From NCBI GenBank assembly GCA_003427395.1, contig BFEA01000975.1, positions 140,048 through 200,547 of the forward strand: DNA of 60,500 nucleotides. The letters are read 5' to 3'. Positions 22,371 to 31,026 of the stretch are shown here, in pieces (within the stretch, counting starts at the first letter, position 1; each line of letters opens with the position of its first letter). The position numbers and the translations under genes were made by a program. Under the pieces are notes generated by a model that made no database searches, was not told the DNA's origin, and saw only the letters and a list, made by a program, of their open reading frames with translations. The DNA comes from Chara braunii (lineage: Eukaryota; Streptophyta; Charophyceae; Charales; Characeae).

Positions 22371-23180
22371 TCTCTTCTCATGACATTGTGCGCGCTCTGC
22401 CTTCCTTTCTACCACGTGGCCGCGATCTTTCTCACCTCCACGTGCGCACCTCCTCTTCCTCATTGCTCACTCGTCTCCCTGCTATCGCTGCTCATCCTTG
22501 TCATCTCCCTGTTCCATTCACACTGCCCTTCGTCGTTGCCCGCCCTCCTCTTTTTTCTGTCTCGTGTGTTCTTTCTTTCTTCGCCTACCTCTATTAATAT
22601 ATCTAGTCGTTAACACCACCAGATTCGTCTAAACTAAAATCAACTAAATTTGAATACTACTGAACACAACAATTCTTGACCACTTCTCTTTACCTACCTC
22701 CTGGTGGCTCACGCTGCGCATGCCGTCACTGTGCGTACTCTTATCAGTCCTGCAACTTGTCGCTCATATTCGCTCGCACTCATTTCTCTGCGTGATCGAC
22801 TCCTTCGCGGCATTCATGATCTCTTCCTCCATAGCGAGGTCGTTCTGTTGCACACTGCTTGTTCGTCTTCAGTTCGATCGAGTCTCTCCTGCCTCCAACG
22901 CATCTACAGGCATTCTGCATCAGCCAGCCTCCAAATCTCGGTGCGGATATGGGTCGAATTCCCCGTGGCCCAAGCAGGAGAGGTGGGTGCTAGACTTCGG
23001 AACGAATCTGTCGAAGACTTAGGTGCAGATTCATCGAAACGAATCTAGCGCAAGAAGCTACAAATGGGGCATGAAGAATATAAATAAAACAAGAATCTAC
23101 ATCGTTTTCTTTTTTTTTTTTCGCTTGGTATTATAATGACATGAATAGAGGCCGGGGACCTCACAATTCAACCCGGATTG
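22371..23180. other. No gene recognised
   Basis: Pyrimidine-rich sequence whose long frames are low in complexity. No domain seen. Confidence 0.3.
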
Positions 23181-23189
23181 CTGGAAAGT

Positions 23190-23296
23190 AGGTACAGCGT
23201 CCTATCTTGGGTATCAAAACTGGAAAACAGGTCCGGTGTCCTCAGAAGAAGAAGTAGAAAACAGGCTGGAAACCAGGTCCAGCGTCCTTTCCAGAA
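23190..23296 (-). repeat. Three partial copies of the TIR-element end motif
   Basis: Three successive minus-strand copies resemble GGACGCTGGACCTGGTTTCC, at about 23,191-23,218, 23,230-23,251 and 23,268-23,295. They match the ends of the elements at 5.0-5.8 and 49.3-49.8 kb. Confidence 0.45.
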
Positions 23297-23443
23297 AAGA
23301 ACCTTCCAGTAATTCTAGCATCTCTGCGTATGAGGGAAAATAAGCCTGTCACAGAAAAGAAGGTACCCCTCTTGACAGTCTATTGACTATCCCTGGTCTA
23401 GCCTTAATTCAAGGGTTTGGTTTCTGTCTGTCGCAGAAGCTAG

Positions 23444-24190
23444 TGAAACCGTTTTTCACCTTTGCAATAGCGGATGTAGATTGCAGGGCTCGATCCCTAG
23501 ACCTCCCCCTTACCCGTGTACAGTACCAGTCGACCCGTGTGTTGAACCCGGGACCTGTGTCTTGTTGTCTGTTGTAGCCTAGTGTGGTTGTCGGGCCTCG
23601 ATCTGTAGGTCTGTCGAGTAGGAGTCTTACCTAAATAGGAGTAGTAGCCGCTACAGTTCTGAAAGGTCAAGGTCCTAGTTGCTTCAGGCTCGAAAGGTCA
23701 AGTCCACGGAAGGTTCGGAAGTGACCTTTCGTCAAGTCTAGAGGGTCAGTCTGTAGGCAAGTGGGCAAGTGGTAGTCCAACCTCGCTTAGTCAGCGGTAC
23801 CCAGTCCCAGTCGCACTTTGTCCAGTCAGCAAGTACCATTTGGGACTGTGTGCACCCTGGGCCCGGTAGAAAGGAGCAGACCAGCGACCATCCGAAGTAT
23901 AAATCAAGAGGCAGTGTCCAGTCATTCATTCATTCTGCCTATGAGCCGTGCGAAAGCGTTGCCTGAGCGTCTTGTGCAAGGTGGTCGGCAGGTGCCTGAA
24001 GGAGAACTGGGTTGCGAGGGAGACAAAGAGGCCATATCCGCTACTAGCTAGGAGGTAGAAGGCAACCATAGTGGTCGTAGGTTAGGGATAGGCTGTAGCG
24101 TGTGTACGTGAGTGTGTTGCGTGAAGTGTGTGAGTGTGTGTGGGACATCCAGGGAGATCCAGAGTAGCGTTGTGGAGCGCATCGGTCCGG
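23444..24190 (+). mobile_element. Gypsy LTR, second copy, opposite orientation
   Basis: Begins TGAAACCGTTTTTCACC and follows the LTR at 7260-8302 in reverse complement: the CTCGATCC block, the TATAAATCAAGAGGCAG block and the GCGTCTTGTGC.AGGTGGTC block near the 3' side. Similarity fades near GATCCAGAGTAG at about 24,170. No polypurine tract precedes it and no pol or gag follows, so it is a solo or truncated LTR. Confidence 0.65.
23898..23904 (+). promoter_or_regulatory. TATA box of the LTR copy
   Basis: TATAAAT followed by CAAGAGGCAG, conserved with the other LTR. Confidence 0.5.
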
Positions 24191-24718
24191 CACCGCACGG
24201 GGCAGCGCGGGACCCTCCCGGCCGCGTCACGCAGGCGTTGGTCTAAATCCTTCGTCGCGAATATACATGGAGCTTCCTTAGGCCGCTCCGGCTGAGTGCG
24301 CCAGCCATACCTCTCGCGAGCCCCTACGACAGGATAGGGCCTACGCGAGGCACAACTTACCTCCACCTTACGGGAGTTGTCACCTCCCTTCGGTGGGCGT
24401 ATCCCCGCCGAGCTACCAGTCCACAGTACGAAAGCTACTCAATTGCAATCGCAGATGTGGACCAGCCGAGGGCGTTTCTCGTTCGTTATAGCATAGGGGG
24501 TACGCGCGGTAATACGCCTATCGGGCCCGCACACGAACCGACATCTTGGGGGGCTGAAGTCCCAAGCACGGCTCGACGTCGGTCGACTAGGACGCATCCC
24601 ACACACCACGCGCACACCACTTTTACGAACACAAAAACAAAAACACACACACACATACATACGAAACGACACAACACAAACAACGCGACAACGCTCCCCT
24701 CGGTAACCATCCCATAAC

Positions 24719-25127
24719 TTTCCGATGCGGAAATCGGATAGGCGTCACGCGCGAGGCTTAGTATAAAACCGCGCGGACGCAGGGCTAACTCATTTCGACT
24801 CGCTATGCAAACGTACGCAAGCAGTCACAATGATGTCGTACTATGTAGTACCCATACTCATGCGGTCCTCGTTAATTTTGAGGGTCGCATTCGACACTCA
24901 AGTGCCGGCTGACACGCGCTTTGAGGGTTAATCTCTCCATGCCGGACAACCGCCAAGCGCGGTTGAATACCACACACCCTCTTCTGCACTCTGTGCAGAG
25001 CGGGTGGTACACAGGTCCTTACCTGTGGTGGCGGTCGATTCTTACTGCCCTGGAGATGAGTTTCACTCCGGGCCTGGGCAAAAGTCAAGGGGTTTGACTT
25101 TGCCGGCTGCCACGGACTACCACGTCC
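24719..25127. other. Stem-loop cluster A
   Basis: A run of closely spaced inverted repeats. TTTCCG/CGGAAA at 24,719-24,733. GTACTA/TAGTAC at 24,838-24,851. A 10-bp stem with two wobbles at 24,861-24,889. CAACCGC/GCGGTTG at 24,947-24,965. TCTGCAC/GTGCAGA at 24,983-24,999 inside an outer TACCAC/GTGGTA. CACAGGT/ACCTGTG at 25,010-25,027. A bulged 10-bp stem at 25,048-25,072. An 11-bp stem with one bulge (GGCAAAAGTCAA) at 25,077-25,104. GGAC/GTCC at 25,114-25,127. Most loops are 2-10 bases. No coding frame of note. Either a structured non-coding RNA or a foldback-rich transposon part. Confidence 0.6.
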
Positions 25128-25576
25128 AACCATAAAAATCAATAAGCAAAATCGCCCAATAAATAAACAGGCATCTCAATACCCATATATCAAATCAGGA
25201 CTCGAGATAACAACACAAGAGAGGGAAAAACATAAGTTCATCAGGTTTGCAGACTGCGCGACGCATGGTTGTCATGCTCACTGCCTCCAAAGTATGGCTC
25301 ATATACCAAGCTCCAAGATACTAACCTGCATAAAACACAGGCGCACACAATAATCACATTACTATACACCAATGTGGTCAACTTTACTGTTCCTTGTAAC
25401 TCACACCGTGCCTCATACACTCAAGCCCCAGTCATAGTCAAAATCTCCATAAATCTCATAAGTTTTTTATAATGGTCATTAAAAGAAATCCGGTCAAAAC
25501 CTTCAAGGAAACATATCAAGTCTCAGGGTTAGGGCAATCAAGCTGAGGTACAGGTATAAGCAAAGTTGTGTCGTGA

Positions 25577-25665
25577 GCCGACAAGTCGGCAATCAACCAA
25601 CCGACCTGTTATCAGTGATAACAGAATGTGATCCTTGTAGGATCAAGCTGAAACTCGTCCGAGTT
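25577..25665. other. Stem-loop cluster B (four perfect hairpins)
   Basis: GCCGAC/GTCGGC at 25,577-25,590; CTGTTATCA/TGATAACAG with a one-base loop at 25,606-25,624; TGATCC/GGATCA at 25,629-25,645; AACTCG/CGAGTT at 25,652-25,665. They follow one another with linkers of 4-15 bases. Confidence 0.65.
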
Positions 25666-25869
25666 CTGAATCGACTGTCCAAGAAAGGCCTATACCATAA
25701 AACAGGTCAATGCCCAAGCTAAATCATCAGCATATGGGGGATGAACCTCCATAGCTCATTCTCACTCAAACCACCTGCCAACGAGGTCTAAGCCTACCTC
25801 TAAGCCAGAGTCCAAAGCAAAGGTAGACTAATGGCAGAATCTCCCCCATTCAAGGTGGATCGCCAGAAT

Positions 25870-26225
25870 CGTCACCTGTCAAAATATAATCTAACTCCTC
25901 TAAATCAAAAAAATTTTGGCAGCGCTTTCCGTAGGAAAAGTGCCTTTTCAGAATTTATATCAACCCGAATATGAAAGCAAAAATAGCCTTTGACTGTCCA
26001 AAGTTCAATTTTGTCTAACTCCCTGAATTAGCAAAAATTTGGGCAACACTCCTTTTAGAAAATGAGACTTCCCAGATTTTTACTAAGTCATATATAAACT
26101 TTAGACAAGTTGAACTTTGAGAAGTCAAAATTTGACTAACTCCTTGGATTTGTAGAGATTTCGGCAGCGCTTCCCGTAGAGAAAGTAGCTTACCAAAATA
26201 TATATAAGGCCAAGTATAACAAAAG
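25870..26225. repeat. Three degenerate ~115-130 bp tandem units
   Basis: Each unit has TCTAACTCC or GACTAACTCC, then TTTGG.CA.CGCTTCC.GTAGA and an AT-rich end (for example ATATATAAGGCC). Starts near 25,878, 25,995 and 26,115. Confidence 0.6.
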
Positions 26226-26499
26226 ATCATAGAAAATGCAAGAATTGACCTAAGTAAAAATAAACTTAGCTCAGAAAATGCAGGAATCGAAACTAACTCC
26301 TATCGCTCTAGCACGTGGCGAGCCTCTAAAGCAACCACCTGTCAAACTGAAACTCAGACCAAGTAGTAGCCTCACTCAGTCACATGCATGTTAAACCACA
26401 AAGGTAAGTGCTCTCATCACCCCCAAATCAACTTGGTAGACAATAGTTCATAGTCCTTCAATGTTTTAACCCTTCATACCCTGCTTATATAAGGCGTAA

Positions 26500-27411
26500 A
26501 GTCAGGTCATCCAATCTTATGGAACATGTCTGACTCAGCCATCAAATATACACGAACATGTTGCACAACTATTTCTCTCTTCCTTTGGGCACATGACTAA
26601 GCCATTCATCTTAGAAACAATGCTTAGTCGCCCTGAGCTGTTTAATATCCCAATTGTATATCTCTCTCTGAACTTTAATCTTCAAGGTGGGCGTAGGACT
26701 GAGCCATTCATCTTAGAAACAATGCTTAGTCGGCCCAGGTTACCTTCAATTATATTCTTAATTGTACTCTCTTCAATTTATGATAAGCTATAGTCAGACC
26801 ATCCAATCTTATGGAACCCGTGTCTGACCAGCTTGTTGTTAGATAAATAGCAATAAGGTATAGCCAGATTATAATCATTGGGTTCCAGTATGTGCGAGGC
26901 TTCGAGCTAGACCCCCTGAACTTATAGAAGGATCTAACTCTCTGCCAATTCATTTCTCTCTGAACCAGTTTGTGTGTGGCATCGAGTCAACCCCCCTGAA
27001 CTTACAGAACGGTCTGCCTCTTTGCCAAAGATTACTTCTTCAGAATAAAGCAGGAAGAGACTGAGTCACCTAAAATTACAGAACAGCTTGGTCCCCTCGT
27101 TCAGAAACTAAAAAAACTCAGGAAACCCAAAGAAAACATGGCAACTCAAGGCACCAAAACTTATTAAGCGCCCTGAGTCCCTGGAAACCATCCACAATCA
27201 ACCATCGCAAGTCAGAGCAGTCAGGTCACCAAAACTTATAGAGCGTTCTGACCTTCCATGCAATTCACAGCACCGGGTCTCTCCAAACTTATGGGGACTT
27301 CCCAGCCCCCAGAGCATTCAGGCTACCTAAACTTATAGAGCGGCCTGATGCTTCATGCAAATCAAGAATAAACAAAGCGCTGGGATTTTTCAAAATTATG
27401 GGGACCTCCCA
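26500..27411. other. Array of ~12 stem-loops with conserved loop and variable stems
   Basis: Units recur every 45-110 bases. The loop follows a consensus near C.CCNAAACTTATRGARCGG while the flanking arms differ between units yet usually stay complementary. AGTCAG/CTGACT (26,500/26,530). GACTAAGC/GCTTAGTC (26,595/26,622). GACTGAGC/GCTTAGTC with one wobble (26,697/26,724). GTCAGAC/GTCTGAC (26,793/26,822). GAGCTAGA/TCTAACTC, one mismatch (26,904/26,933). GACTGAG/CTTGGTC, two wobbles (27,059/27,087). ACTCAAGG/CCCTGAGT, one mismatch (27,144/27,171). GTCAG/CTGAC (27,220/27,248). GCAT.CAGGC/GCCTGATGC (27,314/27,343). TGGGA/TCCCA (27,381/27,407). Units at 26,984 and 27,275 pair weakly. Changing stems that keep pairing point to selection for, or origin as, folded units. 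Function unknown. Confidence 0.65.
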
Positions 27412-27594
27412 ACCTCAACGACCCAATCAACCTGCACACAATACTGCCTTCCTCCCAACCTTCCCCCAGATTTTTCAAGAATCGGGCGAGAACTGTCTCC
27501 CTCGTCCTACGGTAGCCACTCCTACCATCACTCCCGCGCGCGCTCTTCTTCACTAACCCTCAATCCTACTAACCCTGAGCTAAATCTGAGCTTA

Positions 27595-27629
27595 GATTCG
27601 GGATCGCTAACTATCAAAACCCCCGAATC
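27595..27629. other. Perfect 8-bp stem-loop
   Basis: GATTCGGG (27,595-27,602) pairs with CCCGAATC (27,622-27,629) across a 19-base loop, similar in geometry to the preceding array. Confidence 0.5.
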
Positions 27630-29258
27630 TACTCTCCATTCGCTTGTTTTCACCGAGACATGAGTGACTTGTGCGAGCTTCACTCCCGTTCCTCCACCAT
27701 CTCCATATCCTTACGCACTAACTTTTCCACTAACCTCCCTCTCTACTAATCTAGCAGTAAAACTGACCTCACCTTTAGAATCGCCTCACCAAAGAACCCC
27801 TACCTACTACTCTTTCCCGCCTAAATCTATCGAGGATCCGGTGGGCTAAGCAGTACTAGCTCCCGCCATAACCACTTCTATCACTCCCCGCATGCATCCG
27901 GCGCGATTTCGCATCCGGATTCATTCTCCTTGTTCAGTGGTTTTCTCCGGTCGTCTCTCCCCTATCTCGTCCCCTCCTCGTCGCTCTGTCACCTGTCCTT
28001 ACCTGCGCTAACCCGACAGCGCCTTGCAGCATCCTACCCACCGGCCACTTGTACTGTCGTTCGGCCCGCAGCTCCCCGTTGTCCACCATCTTCAATCCTC
28101 GGATGCACCTGGCGCGAATCCACGCTGGGTTCATGTCATAATTTTTCGCCTTTCTGTCTGTCTCCCCTGCCCGATAGCGCTCCGTCTCTCTTTCTCAACG
28201 CCCTTCACCCGCTCTCACTGTAGCGCTTGGTCACTCACCCGAGCGGCAGATCTACTCGTTAGCCCTTGCGCACTTCCGACGGCAGGAGCAGCGGCCGGCC
28301 CTACAGCGCCCGACGAGCTGTTCGACAACTCCCACTATCCTGAGGAAACTCGAAGGGAACCAGCTACTAGACGGTTCGATTTGTCTTTTGCCCCTAAGCC
28401 CAAGTCCGGCGAATGACCTGCCTGTTAGTCGCGATTTGCCTCTCTCGGTGCCAACTTCAGCTCCCAGGGCGGCACACTGCTGCGGCAATATTGTTGCGGG
28501 CCCCCCCCGCGATACCCAGATGAGCACCCCCTGGCTGCCGTTGTGCTGTTACACAGGTGCCCCCCCCCCCCGGCCTATGGCGACGCCTGCGGCTAGAGCC
28601 GCAGTAAGGCGGTTCGCGGTGCAGATCTTGGTGGTAGTAGCAAATATTCAAATAAGCACTTTGAAGTAGAGGTGGGGGCGGGTTTTATCCGACCCTGCTG
28701 CTGGGCCAGCCTGCCGCACAGGCAAAATTCCGGCAACCTCCTACCAATGCCCTTTGTTGCACAGCATCTCGGCCTCAACGGGCATGCTCACACTCAAACC
28801 TCTTACGGCAGATCGTGGCTGGTGGACGGCGCACCCGCAGTGACCCTCGCTGCGATAGTCCTCCTGCGTCGTGGGCCAAAGCACCCTTCGGCCCTCATGC
28901 ACGTTGAACCCCTCAGTCCGCGTTTCAAGATGGGCAGGATAGAGGACTTTCACCAACATCCCAAGCCCGCGGGCCTGTTAGACGAGGTGCGCACCCAAGG
29001 TCCCCTATCTGCCACGACGACAGCGGGACCGACTACCGACGTAAAGAAAATAAAATCAATAAATAAATAAACCAAACAAATAAAACCGAAAAAAAGGAAA
29101 GTCGCGCGCCTCGCTGGTCCGCGACGCTGCGCATGGTTGCGCCTCGCCGTCAATACCCTACGCGAGCGCCGCTCACCGAGACGAGGACCTAAGCTTCCTC
29201 TCACGCGCGCGTCGTCAGGCGGCCGACACTGCACTTGCGTGACTTGCAAAAAGCACGC
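27630..29258. other. Hairpin-containing, no gene
   Basis: A further perfect hairpin CTGCGGCT/AGCCGCAG lies at 28,587-28,604. C runs of 8-12 bases occur near 28,500 and 28,560. Short frames only, with no recognisable domains. Confidence 0.35.
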
Positions 29259-29282
29259 CAAATACCCTTGTAAGGGTATTTG
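29259..29282. other. 11-bp perfect hairpin
   Basis: CAAATACCCTT and AAGGGTATTTG separated by two bases. It sits at the junction with the third gypsy LTR fragment. Confidence 0.6.
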
Positions 29283-29287
29283 CTACG

Positions 29288-29540
29288 ACAACGTGCGTGT
29301 GAACAGTTGTTGGGGATATAGTGTCGGCGGGGTGTTATGTGGGCGCACTGGCGCAATAGGCCCATAGCTATCGGAAGCAAGTTTGAATCTGAATTGTGTT
29401 CTTGGCCACGATATTTCTAAGCTTTGTGTGGGCGCCTGACGCCAGTGTGATTGCCATCTGTTTTCATGATTGCCAAGTAAGGAAGAAGACGAGTTTGGTT
29501 GCACTAGAAAGACTTGTCTTTTCAAGTAGCAGATTGTTCG
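29288..29540 (+). mobile_element. Gypsy LTR fragment (distal part)
   Basis: Matches the minus-strand sequence of about 7270-7530: AGC.A.TTTG.ATC..AA.TGTGTTCT, then GCGCC...CGCCAGTGTGA.TGCCATCTGTT. Only the downstream half of the LTR is present, in plus orientation. Confidence 0.5.
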
Positions 29541-30016
29541 TCCCACAACAGTCTCGAAAAATAGAATTGGCCTGACGCCAGGGACCCTGCCCATCTGAAG
29601 GGCTGTTCCCATACACCCTTGGAGTTAGAGAGCCTAGGATTTGCCGGAGGTTTAAGACTACTTTTTTTTTTTCTTAGTTCTGCTAATATTAGCAGATGAA
29701 CCAAATATCGAAATTGATTTCTAATAGCTGTATGAGAAGTGGGCTTAGAATAAAACCTTCTATCTCTTCGTGCTAGCCAAAGGAGCCAGAAGGCAATATC
29801 ACGAAATTTGTAGACCACAGTCTTACCTTTGATTACTGTAATGGCCCCAGAAATCACAAAATTTTGGGTCCATACATTAGGGTCCCCATAGGCCTTGAAC
29901 CATAGATCTTGTAACCATTCCCAGAATCCTCTAGCAATCACACATTCCCACCATAAATGTGGAGAGGATTCCACCCTCGGGTAGGGGCAGTGATCACAGA
30001 ATATACTCACCATCAT
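29522..30016 (-). pseudogene. C-terminal end of a LINE reverse transcriptase (zf-RVT region)
   Basis: A 164-codon minus-strand frame begins with CDHCP.....SSPHLWWEC...FW, the C-x2-C...H-x4-C zinc-binding segment that closes ORF2 of plant L1-type LINEs. It is followed by aromatic-rich sequence (WLQDLWF, FWLLWLARRDRRFYSK) typical of that tail. Reverse transcriptase and endonuclease domains are not present upstream (above 30,016), so this is a 5'-truncated insertion, as LINEs usually leave. Confidence 0.75.
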
Positions 30017-30735
30017 GCCTTATCTAACTCTTTTCACAAATGTGTCCCCCGATGAGGAGAAGGCAACTTATTTAAAAAAAGAACAAGAAAAAAAAAGGAA
30101 GATCTAACTACTAGCTATTGTTATACCAACTGTCGAGGGTGGGGGACTAAAGGGATATTTGGATCACTATCATGGGTGTTCAATAACCTTTTTCCTTTTG
30201 CATGCACCTGCCCTGGATCTAGGAGTACATCCTCTAAAGTAACTGTCAAAATAAAAGAAGATTCTACGTACTACCGCCTTCACCCCGCATATAACGGTCT
30301 ATCATTATAATTGTATTTGGGGCATTTTTCAGTTCAGATGCGGCGATAATGAACAGGTTTTCTATCTGGGTGAAGACAGTAGCTAGCAAAAATAAAATAA
30401 AATAAAATAAAAGGAATCCAGTCACTAACTCCACCCAGTCTACCACCTGTCGCTTCTCTCAAGCACCGCAAGGTTCCGCCTCGTTCGCCCATACGAAGCA
30501 CAGTCAACCCGGCTGCCTTCTCCTCATCGGGGGACAGCCATATATTTTTATCTCACCTCACATATCTCTTAAACCACCTGTACCTCGTCCGGCTATCAAG
30601 TCCTGGAATCGGAATTACCGGTAGCCCGATCATTGTCGAGCCTCGGACTTTATTGCCGAGCCTCGGACAACCTGTAGTACATCATGGAAAAAGAAGAAAA
30701 GAAAAAAAAGTTGATTATACAATAACATTTTGAAA
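30017..30735. other. No gene recognised
   Basis: A short (AATAA)n-like tract lies at 30,389-30,412 and a doubled GCCGAGCCTCGGAC near 30,640-30,670. Nothing else supported. Confidence 0.3.
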
Positions 30736-30846
30736 TTGTGGAAAACAATACCAACCATTGAAATTATTTTTAACCATCAACAAAGTGTTGAATGACAGAT
30801 ACCAACCATTGAAACTATTCGTAACCATCAACAAAGTGTTGAATGA
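30736..30846. repeat. ~61-bp tandem duplication
   Basis: ATACCAACCATTGAAA..ATT and AACCATCAACAAAGTGTTGA occur twice in the same order. Confidence 0.8.
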
Positions 30847-31026
30847 TATCATAAGCCGCGTGTCTTAAATGTTAACTCATGCTCGACCATCGACGATTCG
30901 ATAACTCATATGGGGATGTTGTCTTGCGATAATATGAATGGAGGGAAGTGACCTTTCGCTAGCAAAGATGCAAAACCTAACATAAAAACACCACTACTAC
31001 AACCATCTTGTTGGACGGGTACCCCA

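Noticed and set aside
22131-22613. 160-codon open frame
   Set aside because: It runs through the library adapter and its duplicate, so the protein is an artefact of assembly and low complexity.
24838-27411. CRISPR array
   Set aside because: Units are not identical direct repeats with unique spacers; the conserved part is the loop and the arms vary. The setting is eukaryotic.
29259-29282. Helitron 3' end
   Set aside because: The hairpin has suitable size, but no CTRR follows within about 12 bases and no Rep/helicase sequence is present.
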